64,000 nt of DNA from Oscillospiraceae bacterium. GTDB taxonomy: Bacteria; Bacillota; Clostridia; Oscillospirales; Oscillospiraceae. Positions 14,225 to 22,078 of the stretch are shown here, one piece after another. Position numbers and translations under genes: made by a program. The stretch lies in assembly GCA_015068305.1 (NCBI GenBank), contig SVKV01000005.1, forward strand, positions 1-64,000, given 5' to 3'. Position 1 is the first letter of the stretch. Each line of letters opens with the position of its first letter. The notes under the pieces were generated by a model. That model was not told the DNA's origin and ran no database searches. It saw only the letters and a program-made list of their open reading frames with translations.

Positions 14225-15355
14225 ATGAAGGGGTTGGAAAAGTTGGAAATTCGCGATATTTCGGATTATACGGAAAACGTATTCTTAATTGACTGGTTGA
14301 CCTTTACTGCACATGGCTGCACAGTTGATCAGCTGAAAACTATGCTTGGTTTTGGGCCGGATATTCCCTGGGAAGATTCGGTTAAATTTCGTAATGGGTA
14401 CCCTCTACAAACATATTGGAATGGTATCACTTTCTCATATGGTGCAGAACAAGAGAAATATTATAAGGATCCCTCTAAGGCTCGTTCTGATATGGGTATC
14501 TGTGTTAATTTCTCCGGTAAGGGTTGCCGTGCTTTTGAATCTTATGGTATGGGTAATTGGGTTAAACTGCTGGCTGAGTTATTTACCCTACGCGATACTG
14601 GATTTAGAGAAAAAAAGGGTACATTGTATTCTTACAATGTGACCCGTATTGACTTGGCTTATGATGACCATATTGGTCTTTTAGATATATATGCTGTCCG
14701 GCAGCATATTGAAGATCGGGCTTATACTTCACCTGCTAAATACTCTGAAATTCATTGGTCTGATAACCAGGATAATGATATCCAGGGTATTACATGCCAG
14801 GTTGGTTCTAACAAGTCTGATATTAAAATTCGCATTTATGATAAAGCTGCTGAGCGTGGCTTTAAGGATCGTCATTGGGTTCGTGTGGAGCTGCAGCTCC
14901 GTGATGATCGTGCTTCCTCAGCTGCACTTGAGTTAATTAAGAATAATTCTATTGGTATGACTGTCTCCGGTATACTTAGGAATTATCTTATGTTCCGTTG
15001 TCCTACTCCCGATACCAATAAATCCCGCTGGCCTGTTGCCTTATGGTGGGAGTACATATTGGAGAATATGGAAAAAATTAAGTTATGGGTTTCTCCTGGT
15101 GAAGCCTATAATTTTGATAATACAGTATATTGGTTTTACAAACAGTATGGTCAGGTTCTTGTAGTTTTGGATAAATTACATGATCCTTTCTTTGTAACGG
15201 ATAAAGCAAAACAGCTTTATGCTGTTTCGGATCTTGCACCTAAATACAAAAAGTATCTTGCGGATCTCGAACCTCGGCATAATAATTTTGATGTTATTCC
15301 CTCAGCTCCGGTGCCTTGGGAGGGAGTTCAAATTGGAATGGATGATTTACTATGA
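14225..15355 (+). CDS. Phage replication initiation protein (Rep_trans/RstA-like)
   Basis: A 376-aa rolling-circle initiator of the replication-initiation-factor family used by many inoviruses (RstA-like) and some plasmids. Landmarks are FLIDWLTFTAHG near residue 20, YNVTRIDLAYDDHIG near 140, and IRIYDKAAE followed by WVRVELQLRD near 205-225, where the nicking tyrosine and helper residues of the family lie. It would nick the double-stranded form and start strand displacement. It overlaps the pIII-like gene by 4 bases (ATGA). Confidence 0.85.
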   Translation: MKGLEKLEIRDISDYTENVFLIDWLTFTAHGCTVDQLKTMLGFGPDIPWEDSVKFRNGYPLQTYWNGITFSYGAEQEKYYKDPSKARSDMGICVNFSGKGCRAFESYGMGNWVKLLAELFTLRDTGFREKKGTLYSYNVTRIDLAYDDHIGLLDIYAVRQHIEDRAYTSPAKYSEIHWSDNQDNDIQGITCQVGSNKSDIKIRIYDKAAERGFKDRHWVRVELQLRDDRASSAALELIKNNSIGMTVSGILRNYLMFRCPTPDTNKSRWPVALWWEYILENMEKIKLWVSPGEAYNFDNTVYWFYKQYGQVLVVLDKLHDPFFVTDKAKQLYAVSDLAPKYKKYLADLEPRHNNFDVIPSAPVPWEGVQIGMDDLL

Positions 15356-16593
15356 GAAGATATATTTCCCTAGCCTGCGTTGCTCTGATCGTCGTTATGT
15401 GTATGGTTGCTCCTGTAAATGCTGCGTCAATTGATAATGATATTTTTATTGATGTTTTAGATTATAATACAGATAAAATTAATATAAGAACTTTATCCGG
15501 TGATACTAATTCTGTTAGTTTTACTTTGCCGTCATGGATTCCGGTTCGATATATTGATACTACTGTTACAATTACTGGTGTTCTTCCTAGCCGTATTTCT
15601 TGTGTTGTTGGTAGTTCAACTTCTACTTTGACATGTGAGCATATAATTGGAGGGTTGTATCGTGTTTATGGTTTCTGTCAAGGATCGTCAAATTCTTTAA
15701 CTATATCATTTGAAATTAGTGGTACATGTTGGGTTACTTTTCATCGTTTTGAAATGTCTCCTAGTGTTACAACTACTTATGATATAGAGGCGTATTGTGA
15801 GATAGTTTCTGCCGAATATAACAGTACTATTCATTATGTTCCTACGGATGAAATTAATCATCGTATTTTTGATTCTACTGATGTTTATACAGATACATTT
15901 TTTTATTGCTATATTTGGTCAGATGATTGGAAACTTTATGATTATATAGATTTTCAATTGATGTTTTCTTGTCTTGAAATTACCTCTGTAACTGCTGTTA
16001 TGGGTTCTATTAATGTTCCTTTATCTGTTAGCTATATAGATGGAACTTCAATTGATGGTAATTCTTTTTATTATTCAATGCGAATGGATGTTACTGGGTT
16101 GGATCGTACTTCTAATGATTATCCTATGATTGTACTTATGGGTCGATTAAATACTGGTATTTTAAATTCTGTCCAATTTGCTAATTGTTCTGGTCATGTT
16201 GCTATCAATAATTTTAATCCTTTATTTTATTATTTTAGTAACTTGATTACTTCTGTTTCTGCCGGGTTTTCTAATGTTAACGCTTGGATTTCGTCACAGA
16301 CTAATGCAATTGTTTCTGCTATTCGTGGGGATTCTGCTCCTGGTAATAATTTTCAAGATGATGTTTCCCAGAAAGATTCAGAATTAAAGGATATGGTTGC
16401 TATTATGGATTCGGTATCTAAACCGGATATAAATAATATTTCTGTTGAGGTTAATGATTATGTGGATCCGAATATTCTTGCTTCCTCTATGTCCGGGATC
16501 TCAACTGTTGCTGCTTCTCCTATTTTTTCAGATGTTCTTTTGATGGCTATTATTTTAGCTACTGCCGGTTATGTCTTATATGGTAAGAGGTAG
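15352..16593 (+). CDS. Phage pIII-like adsorption/minor coat protein
   Basis: A 413-aa protein with an N-terminal signal peptide (residues 1-25, ending VNAAS). A long Ser/Thr/Tyr/Asn-rich beta-type ectodomain follows, then an amphipathic stretch (FSNVNAWISSQTNAIVSAI) and one C-terminal membrane helix (SDVLLMAIILATAGYVLYGKR). This architecture and position match filamentous phage gpIII, which binds the host receptor and ends assembly. There is no detectable similarity by eye to a named receptor-binding domain, as expected for this fast-evolving protein. Confidence 0.75.
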   Translation: MRRYISLACVALIVVMCMVAPVNAASIDNDIFIDVLDYNTDKINIRTLSGDTNSVSFTLPSWIPVRYIDTTVTITGVLPSRISCVVGSSTSTLTCEHIIGGLYRVYGFCQGSSNSLTISFEISGTCWVTFHRFEMSPSVTTTYDIEAYCEIVSAEYNSTIHYVPTDEINHRIFDSTDVYTDTFFYCYIWSDDWKLYDYIDFQLMFSCLEITSVTAVMGSINVPLSVSYIDGTSIDGNSFYYSMRMDVTGLDRTSNDYPMIVLMGRLNTGILNSVQFANCSGHVAINNFNPLFYYFSNLITSVSAGFSNVNAWISSQTNAIVSAIRGDSAPGNNFQDDVSQKDSELKDMVAIMDSVSKPDINNISVEVNDYVDPNILASSMSGISTVAASPIFSDVLLMAIILATAGYVLYGKR

Positions 16594-16596
16594 AAC

Positions 16597-16824
16597 ATGG
16601 ATGCTATTGTTAGTTTCTTTACTGGTATCGGTGATGCAATTATTTCTGCTTTTGATTTCGTTATCAGTTTTTTTCAAGATCTTATATATGCTATCCAGCT
16701 CCTGGGAAAAGTCATGGTTTCAATACCTGGTTATCTTTCTTGGTTGCCTGGGCCTATTGTTACCCTTCTTATTACCCTTTTTTCTATTGTTGTAATTTAT
16801 AAGATTTTAGGCCGGGAGGGTTAA
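16597..16824 (+). CDS. Phage small hydrophobic protein (gpVI-like candidate)
   Basis: A 75-aa protein with two long hydrophobic segments (FFTGIGDAIISAFDFVISFFQDLI and GPIVTLLITLFSIVVIYKIL). It starts 3 bases after the pIII-like stop, with an AAGAGG site. Multi-span small proteins next to gpIII in filamentous phages (gpVI) cap the same virion end. Function inferred from position only. Confidence 0.6.
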   Translation: MDAIVSFFTGIGDAIISAFDFVISFFQDLIYAIQLLGKVMVSIPGYLSWLPGPIVTLLITLFSIVVIYKILGREG

Positions 16825-16825
16825 A

Positions 16826-17035
16826 ATGGCTGTTGTATTTGATTTTCTTAATCGCTCTATTGTACAAGCTGCTTCCTGGTTTGTAGATCTATTCAATGCC
16901 TCTGGTGCTGTTTCATTTTATCTTTCTATGATCTTTGTCGGACTGGTTGGAAAGTTTATCCTTGCCCCTTTATTTGGATCTTCACGCGGATCTGATAGGG
17001 TAAAAAAGAATCGTGGAGGTAATGAGAATGGCTAA
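16826..17035 (+). CDS. Phage small membrane protein with basic tail
   Basis: A 69-aa protein with one or two membrane segments (residues 10-25 and 30-50) and a basic Ser/Arg/Lys tail (SSRGSDRVKKNRGG). GGGAGGG ribosome site 5 bases before ATG. No family recognised. It overlaps the following 24-aa frame by 8 bases. Confidence 0.6.
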   Translation: MAVVFDFLNRSIVQAASWFVDLFNASGAVSFYLSMIFVGLVGKFILAPLFGSSRGSDRVKKNRGGNENG

Positions 17036-17102
17036 TATTTATTACTATGTAATGATCGTTATGGTTATTCTGATTTATATCAGATTGGGTGAAAAATCAT
17101 GA
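17028..17102 (+). CDS. Phage 24-aa membrane peptide
   Basis: A 24-codon frame (MANIYYYVMIVMVILIYIRL then GEKS) with a GGAGGT site upstream. It overlaps both neighbours, the right one by 4 bases. One membrane helix. Its size fits the tiny minor coat proteins (gpVII/gpIX class) of filamentous phages; that assignment is inference. Confidence 0.5.
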   Translation: MANIYYYVMIVMVILIYIRLGEKS

Positions 17103-17254
17103 GTGAAACTTTTTTCTGGATGAATCGTTTTTTGGAAATTTGGGGTTGTTTCTTTCAGCTCGAATTTCTTGAATATTGGTTTTTCCCTCTTATGGCTTTA
17201 GCACTTCTTGCTACTGTTCCTCGGATTTTGCGTTCTTTATTCTTTTGGAGGTAG
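17099..17254 (+). CDS. Phage 51-aa aromatic-rich membrane peptide
   Basis: A 51-codon frame overlapping the 24-aa gene by 4 bases. Unusually rich in Phe/Trp, with one membrane segment (WFFPLMALALLATV) and a basic end (PRILRSLFFWR). No family recognised. Confidence 0.5.
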   Translation: MSETFFWMNRFLEIWGCFFQLEFLEYWFFPLMALALLATVPRILRSLFFWR

Positions 17255-17257
17255 TTT

Positions 17258-17425
17258 ATGTACGATCAGATTAAAATGATTATTGATCATTCTTATGATA
17301 ATTCGTATGGCGGTGAGCAGCAGTATATTTATTATATTTGCGGTGCTCTTATCATTGTCCTGGCTGCTGTTAGCCTGGATCTTATTTATCGTGTATTTTC
17401 TCACTTCTGGAGAAGTGGAAAATAA
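17258..17425 (+). CDS. Phage 55-aa single-pass membrane protein
   Basis: A 55-codon frame with GGAGG 5 bases upstream. Polar N-terminus (YDNSYGGEQQ), one membrane helix (YIYYICGALIIVLAAVSLDLIY) and a basic end (FWRSGK), the general plan of a filamentous coat protein. It sits just before the major coat gene and may be a minor coat protein. Confidence 0.55.
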   Translation: MYDQIKMIIDHSYDNSYGGEQQYIYYICGALIIVLAAVSLDLIYRVFSHFWRSGK

Positions 17426-17446
17426 ATATCATTCTGGAGGTCTGTT

Positions 17447-17656
17447 ATGGATCCCGTTACTGGAGGTACTTCTATGATTGAACAGGTAACTACTGCCCTC
17501 GGTACTGTTATCGATTGGGTCGGTACTGTAGTCAGTTCTCTGACTGCAACTGACGGTGATTTGTCTGCGCTGCTGCCCCTTTGGGCTATCGGCGTAGCCA
17601 TTTCTGGTTTGCTCCTGGGTGTGAAGATCATCAAGAGCTTCGCCTGGGGTACTTAA
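17447..17656 (+). CDS. Phage major coat protein (gpVIII-like)
   Basis: A 69-aa (or 60-aa) small protein with an amphipathic helix, a hydrophobic core (LLPLWAIGVAISGLLLGVKI) and a basic C-terminus (KIIKSFAWGT), the plan of inovirus major coat protein. There is no cleavable signal peptide. Two starts each have a GGAGGT site: ATG 17447 and in-frame ATG 17474. It is followed by a strong hairpin, as gene VIII is in M13. Its codons are more GC-rich than those of its phage neighbours, consistent with high expression. Confidence 0.75.
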   Translation: MDPVTGGTSMIEQVTTALGTVIDWVGTVVSSLTATDGDLSALLPLWAIGVAISGLLLGVKIIKSFAWGT

Positions 17657-17660
17657 TGAA

Positions 17661-17704
17661 AAAGGGGCCGGATCCGGGCGGAGGCCCGGCCCCGGCCCCT
17701 TTCA
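17661..17704 (+). terminator. GC-rich hairpin after the coat gene
   Basis: A nested stem (AAAGGGGCCG/CGGCCCCTTT outside, CCGGGC/GCCCGG inside) is followed by only a short T run. It probably attenuates transcription into zot and stabilises coat mRNA. Confidence 0.7.
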
Positions 17705-17719
17705 CATGGAGGTGAAGAT

Positions 17720-18454
17720 ATGGCGGTAAGCCGTTATTTTGGATTGCCTGGATGTGGCAAAACTACTATTCTGTGTTGGCTTGCTCGTAATGGTGTTAAG
17801 TCTGGTAAATATAAACATGTATACTCTAATGTTGAAAGTCTTCGTGTACACGGTTGTACTTTCGTTCCTTTTGATCTTTTTGGTGAGTACGATTTTCGTG
17901 ATTGCCTGCTATTGGTTGACGAAGCAATGATCGAATGTGGTGATAGAGATTATAAATCTTTCTCTAAACAAAAGATTCGTGCTTTTGTGATGCATCGTCA
18001 CAAAAATAGTGACATAGTTCTATTCTCTCAGGAGCCGGACGGTATCGATAAAAAGATTAGATCCATAACGGATAGAATGTACTATGTAAAAAAACCATTA
18101 CTTACTGGAAAGTGGATCTCTAAGATCTATAAAATCCCTTATGGCCTTGTGTGGCCTTCTGAGAACAGTAACGGTGAAAATTTAGGTAAAATAGTAATGG
18201 GATATAAAAAACCTCCCCTGCTGGCTGCTCTGTTTTGTAAACGCATTTATAGACCTAAATTATATCCTTATTTTGATTCTTTTGAAGATTATGAAGCTGA
18301 TCCATTGCCGGAGCAGTATAAACCTTACGAGGATCCGCGATATCGTCGGCCAGTCTTCCGCATTTACTGGAACAAAACCGTTATTTTGTTGCGTTCGTTT
18401 CTTTTAAGATCTTCAGAACCAGGATTCCAGGAAGTATCTCTTCCCTATATATAA
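17720..18454 (+). CDS. Zot-like assembly ATPase (gpI), 3' end replaced by host sequence
   Basis: A 244-aa ATPase with Walker A GLPGCGKTT at residues 8-16, Walker B CLLLVDEA at 62-69 and a sensor-like FSQEPDG near 102-108. It is the inovirus morphogenesis ATPase that drives extrusion. It begins 15 bases after the hairpin, with GGAGG. The attachment repeat covers codons 218-227. The last 18 codons (from FLLRSSEPGF on) lie past the repeat and are chromosomal, so the integrated gene encodes a chimera. The circular phage would encode a 276-aa form. No clear transmembrane helix is seen, unlike Gram-negative Zot proteins. Confidence 0.8.
   Translation: MAVSRYFGLPGCGKTTILCWLARNGVKSGKYKHVYSNVESLRVHGCTFVPFDLFGEYDFRDCLLLVDEAMIECGDRDYKSFSKQKIRAFVMHRHKNSDIVLFSQEPDGIDKKIRSITDRMYYVKKPLLTGKWISKIYKIPYGLVWPSENSNGENLGKIVMGYKKPPLLAALFCKRIYRPKLYPYFDSFEDYEADPLPEQYKPYEDPRYRRPVFRIYWNKTVILLRSFLLRSSEPGFQEVSLPYI
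18371..18398 (+). repeat. Right attachment repeat (attR)
   Basis: It starts AACAAAACCG; 25/28 identical to the left copy with the same orientation. Its left arm is imperfect, so unlike attL it is not a palindrome. It lies inside zot. Confidence 0.8.
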
Positions 18455-18456
18455 TT

Positions 18457-18497
18457 AACCGCCATCCCGGAGCCTCTCTAGCTGGGATGGCGGTTTT
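18457..18497. terminator. Terminator at the right flank of the prophage
   Basis: A perfect 12-bp stem (AACCGCCATCCC/GGGATGGCGGTT) ends in TTTT on the plus strand. It is chromosomal and serves transcripts reaching the right junction; it may also end the MerR-RDD gene. Confidence 0.7.
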
Positions 18498-18499
18498 GA

Positions 18500-19936
18500 T
18501 CAAGTGCTGTGAATTCTGATTTCAAAAATAACCGTTACCTTGGATTCCGCATCTTCGTCTGATGTCGTCAGATATTGATTTCCCATACGGATACAGTTTT
18601 CTGTTTCGATCTCCCACTGTATTTCGATGTTCTCAAAGGACACTCTGCCGTCATCCAGCAGATCGGCTGTGTCCATTTCGGCAGCAAACTGCATGAGATC
18701 GTTGAATCCCATCCCCTTCTGAGACATGAGCGCAGTAATGGCAGCAACTTTGCATTTTGATGTAACTGGCTGAATCATCCACACATTTGACCAGGAATTA
18801 TGATATCGAATCGTTCGAACATAAGATGCGTCTTTTTCAAATTCAAATGCCTGTCTGTGATTTGCGGGTTCTCCTCCGATATATATAATTGCATCGTTGT
18901 TATATTCCGGATACCAGTTGCCATCCGGGTTCATTCTGTCTTCCTGATCGACCTGTTCATTCAGCAAACCATAATAGAAATTATAATTGGCTGCATACTC
19001 TGCAACAGTCACATCGCCCTGATATCTCGGTTTCACAATCTCGGAGGCACAAATGAGCATTACTACCCCCGTTACAGCGATGACAGTTGCCAGCGCTGCC
19101 TTTCTGCCGGTACTCCAGGCGATGTACTGGTATTCTGAGTTCCAGTCCCAGTCGGGGTCATGATCCTGATATTTTCGATAGCTTCGTCCCATCCTTACCA
19201 GGCTCCAAATTGGAATTCCGAAACCGTATCCGTCTTTCAGCACCTGCCATTCGCGGTCAACCGCCTCAGAAAAATGCAGCAGACACCCGTCTTCAGAACG
19301 GACAACCAGACCGTACAGCCACTTTCCCGGTGTGGTTCCCCAGCAGCTTAACATCCATGCGTTGATCGGCACCATCAAAAACGGCATGCCATATGAAACA
19401 AGATTTTCTAGTATCCCATCGTAGGGTCTGATTCTGAAAACCACAATCAGTAAAAATGCGATCAGAATCTCCGGAACCATATAATCGGTCATTCTGGCAA
19501 GAAAACGACGGACGGGATGGTAGGGCCGTTTTATGTGCTCCCGGAAGGCTGGCTTTTTTTGGGGCAGCTCCTGACAGTTGAGAAGCTGCAAATAGTATGC
19601 CGCATCCAATGTTTCATAACTGACGTTGGCCTGATACAGCTCCGCGCAGACTTCCTTGGCTCTCTGTGCTGCCTTGATCTGGTGCTCCAGATTTTGAATT
19701 TGAGCCGAAAGTGCTTCTGAAAAATCACCGCTTCCCTGCTGGATACCTTTGATGGTATAAACAGACATGCCCAACTGGCGCAGCAGTTTGATTTTCAGCA
19801 GATGGGACAGATTCTCATCGGTGTATTCCCGGTAGCCGTTTTCTTTCCGAAGAGGCTCGATTAGTCCCTCTTTTTCATAATAACGGATCGTTGCCCGGTC
19901 AAGGCCGGTTTTTGCTTCCAGATCCCGTATCAGCAT
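18500..19936 (-). CDS. MerR-type regulator fused to an RDD membrane domain
   Basis: A 478-aa fusion. Residues 1-75 are a MerR helix-turn-helix (GLDRATIRYYEKEGLIEPLRKENGYREYTDEN), followed by a dimerisation helix to about 115. From about 140 an RDD-type domain follows (RRFLARMTDYMV, GTTPGKWLYGLVVRSEDG) with two to three membrane helices. Another membrane helix lies near 290, then a tail of about 180 residues that is probably extracytoplasmic. This implies a DNA-binding head anchored in the membrane, able to respond to envelope or ion signals. The signal and target are unknown. Confidence 0.75.
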   Translation of the reverse strand: MLIRDLEAKTGLDRATIRYYEKEGLIEPLRKENGYREYTDENLSHLLKIKLLRQLGMSVYTIKGIQQGSGDFSEALSAQIQNLEHQIKAAQRAKEVCAELYQANVSYETLDAAYYLQLLNCQELPQKKPAFREHIKRPYHPVRRFLARMTDYMVPEILIAFLLIVVFRIRPYDGILENLVSYGMPFLMVPINAWMLSCWGTTPGKWLYGLVVRSEDGCLLHFSEAVDREWQVLKDGYGFGIPIWSLVRMGRSYRKYQDHDPDWDWNSEYQYIAWSTGRKAALATVIAVTGVVMLICASEIVKPRYQGDVTVAEYAANYNFYYGLLNEQVDQEDRMNPDGNWYPEYNNDAIIYIGGEPANHRQAFEFEKDASYVRTIRYHNSWSNVWMIQPVTSKCKVAAITALMSQKGMGFNDLMQFAAEMDTADLLDDGRVSFENIEIQWEIETENCIRMGNQYLTTSDEDAESKVTVIFEIRIHST

Positions 19937-20031
19937 ATGAATCTCCCCTTTCTGCCACCATCATATACTATAAAGCAGGTTTACAGTCAAGCATGATTTT
20001 ATTGATTTTACAGATTTTCAAAAAATGTTGC

Positions 20032-20060
20032 TTTACAATTTTGCGGTTCGTCTGTAGAAT
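20032..20060 (+). promoter_or_regulatory. Sigma-A promoter of pfkA
   Basis: TTTACA (20032-20037), 17 bp, TAGAAT (20055-20060), about 40 bases before the pfkA start. Confidence 0.65.
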
Positions 20061-20100
20061 ATAAGCAGATAACTGAAGTTCACAGGAGGGTTTTTTATCT

Positions 20101-21072
20101 ATGAGTGTCAAAAGAATCGGTGTTCTGACTTCCGGCGGCGATGCACCCGGCATGAACCCCTGCGTCCGTGCTGTTGTCCGCACTGCCATGTATCACGGTA
20201 TCGAGTGCTACGGAATCCGCCGCGGCTGGAACGGTCTGATCAGCGGCGATATCGTGAAGCTGGATGAAAAGAGCGTTTCTCATACCATCAATAAGGGCGG
20301 TACCATCCTGTATACGGCCCGGAGCAAGGAATTTATGACCGAGGAAGGCCAGCGGAAAGCGGTTTCTACCTGTAAATTCTTGGGCCTTGACAGTATCATT
20401 GCCATCGGCGGTGACGGTACTTTCCGTGGTGCCCGGGCTCTGAGCAAGCACGGCATCAATGTGATCGGCATTCCCGGCACCATTGATAATGACATCAGCT
20501 GCACCAATTACTGCATCGGCTTCGATACAGCTGCCAATACTGCCATCGAGTGTATCGACAAGCTCCGCGATACCATGCAGTCCCATGAGCGCTGCTCCGT
20601 GGTGGAAGTCATGGGCAGAAACGCCGGTTACCTGGCGATGTATGTGGGTCTTGCTGTAGGCGCAACAGCGGTGCTGGTGCCTGAGAAAAAGATCAATTTC
20701 GAAGAGGATGTCATCGAAAAGATCCGCCGGGCCAGACTGAACGGATTTACCCACTACATGATCGTGGTTGCGGAAGGTGCCGGTTCCGCATCTGATATTG
20801 CAGCCCAGATCAAGGAAGCAACTGACCTGGATCCCCGGGTGACGGTTCTGGGACATATTCAGCGCGGCGGTATTCCCACCGGCCGTGACCGCGTCAACGC
20901 CACCAAGATGGGCTTTCTGGCCGTGGAGCTGCTGCTGGCCGGCAAAAATAACCGGATCGTCTGCACCCATGAGGGCGGTTTCACGGACGTGGACATTGAC
21001 GAAGCTCTGTGCATGAACAAGGATATTCAGCAGATGGAAGTCAATGTGCTCAGCGCCATGACCGGTATTTGA
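20101..21072 (+). CDS. pfkA: 6-phosphofructokinase
   Basis: A 323-aa enzyme of standard bacterial length. GVLTSGGDAPGMN at the N-terminus, GGDGTF in the nucleotide loop, the catalytic PGTIDNDI, and GHIQRGG with later Arg residues for fructose-6-phosphate are present. It phosphorylates fructose 6-phosphate with ATP in glycolysis. AGGAGGG ribosome site. Single gene between its own promoter and terminator. Confidence 0.95.
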   Translation: MSVKRIGVLTSGGDAPGMNPCVRAVVRTAMYHGIECYGIRRGWNGLISGDIVKLDEKSVSHTINKGGTILYTARSKEFMTEEGQRKAVSTCKFLGLDSIIAIGGDGTFRGARALSKHGINVIGIPGTIDNDISCTNYCIGFDTAANTAIECIDKLRDTMQSHERCSVVEVMGRNAGYLAMYVGLAVGATAVLVPEKKINFEEDVIEKIRRARLNGFTHYMIVVAEGAGSASDIAAQIKEATDLDPRVTVLGHIQRGGIPTGRDRVNATKMGFLAVELLLAGKNNRIVCTHEGGFTDVDIDEALCMNKDIQQMEVNVLSAMTGI

Positions 21073-21100
21073 TCCTCTCTCCCCTTCTTTTTAAAGTCTT

Positions 21101-21130
21101 AAGAGCCGTGCTGTTTCAGCACGGCTCTTA
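21101..21130 (+). terminator. Terminator of pfkA
   Basis: A perfect 13-bp stem AAGAGCCGTGCTG/CAGCACGGCTCTT with a TTT loop. Confidence 0.85.
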
Positions 21131-21138
21131 TGCATAAG

Positions 21139-21173
21139 AAAAAGGTCTGTCGTAGCATTACGGCAGACCTTTT
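21139..21173 (-). terminator. Terminator of xerD
   Basis: Stem AAAGGTCTG/CAGACCTTT with an inner CGTA/TACG pair. On the minus strand a TTTT run follows. It overlaps the xerD stop codon. Confidence 0.8.
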
Positions 21174-22056
21174 ATGCTTTTGGATGGCATTTTTCGTAGA
21201 CAGACTTCAATTTGTTATTGATCATCTGCGCGTACACCTGGGTGGAGGAAATGTCGCTGTGACCCATCAGCTCCTGGACGGAACCAAGATCCGCGCCGTT
21301 TTCCAGCAGATGCACCGCAAAGCTGTGGCGCAGCGTATGGGGGGTGATGTCCTTTTCGATATTGGCAGCGGACTGATAGTGCTTCAGAATTTTCCAGAAG
21401 CCCTGACGGCTCATTCTGGAACCGCCCACGTTGACAAACAGCGCCTGCTCACCGGGAGAAGCGAGCATGGTATCACGGACGTCATTTATGTAGACGCTCA
21501 GCGCCTTCATGGCTGCGGGGTACAGCGGAATGGCCCTGGACTTTTTGGCATCAGCGCATTTGATGATGCCCAGCTCCAGATTCACATCCCCGATGTCCAG
21601 ATTGATCAGCTCCGTGACACGAATGCCGGTGGCATACATCACTTCCAGCATCGCTTTGTCGCGGTAACCCTTGGCGTCCACACAGGCGGGCTGAGCCAGA
21701 AGCAGCTCCACTTCCTTGCCTGTCAGAATCTGGGGAAGCTTCTTAACACCCCGCTCCACATGGATATCTCCGGGGACAGGAGACTTTTCCAGAAAACCGG
21801 AGCTGACCAGATAAGAATAGAAATTCTTCAGGCTGGCCAGATTCCTGGAAATCGTGGCACCGGAACGTCCATCTTCCTGAAGCTTGGAAAGATAGTCGCT
21901 GATATTCACTTGGGAAGCATCCGCAACATCAATTTCCAGCTGCTGAAGCCAGGCAGAATACTGCCGGATATCACGCATGTAGGAGGAAACGGTGTTGGCA
22001 GATGCCTGCTTTACCTTTGTCAGGTAATTCTCATAGGCGTGAATCAGATCCAACAT
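21172..22056 (-). CDS. xerD: Site-specific tyrosine recombinase XerD
   Basis: A 294-aa Xer recombinase of standard length. N-terminal SAM-like domain (residues 1-100), then catalytic Arg in TGIRVTELI, Lys in AKKSRAIPL, HTLRHSFAVHLLENGADL, GHSDISSTQ and Tyr in VYAQM. With a XerC-type partner it resolves chromosome dimers at dif; phages such as inoviruses can exploit it. In B. subtilis the homologue is near spoIIM, and a SpoIIM-like gene precedes it here. Confidence 0.9.
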   Translation of the reverse strand: MLDLIHAYENYLTKVKQASANTVSSYMRDIRQYSAWLQQLEIDVADASQVNISDYLSKLQEDGRSGATISRNLASLKNFYSYLVSSGFLEKSPVPGDIHVERGVKKLPQILTGKEVELLLAQPACVDAKGYRDKAMLEVMYATGIRVTELINLDIGDVNLELGIIKCADAKKSRAIPLYPAAMKALSVYINDVRDTMLASPGEQALFVNVGGSRMSRQGFWKILKHYQSAANIEKDITPHTLRHSFAVHLLENGADLGSVQELMGHSDISSTQVYAQMINNKLKSVYEKCHPKA

Positions 22057-22078
22057 GAGACAGCAAACCCTAACCCTT

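Larger units (their letters stand above)
12868..18398 (+). mobile_element. Integrated inovirus (filamentous phage), about 5.5 kb
   Basis: Bounded by a 28-bp direct repeat (12875-12902 and 18371-18398, 25 of 28 identical, last 18 identical). Distance between equivalent positions is 5496 bp, a normal inovirus genome size. Gene order is repressor and 33-aa protein (minus strand); then ssDNA-binding-like, coiled coil, 48-aa membrane protein, Rep, pIII-like protein, five small membrane proteins, major coat protein, terminator, Zot-like ATPase (plus strand). The interior is markedly AT-rich and uses T-ending codons, unlike the flanks. No integrase is inside, so host Xer recombination is the probable route. 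The right repeat falls within zot. Confidence 0.85.
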
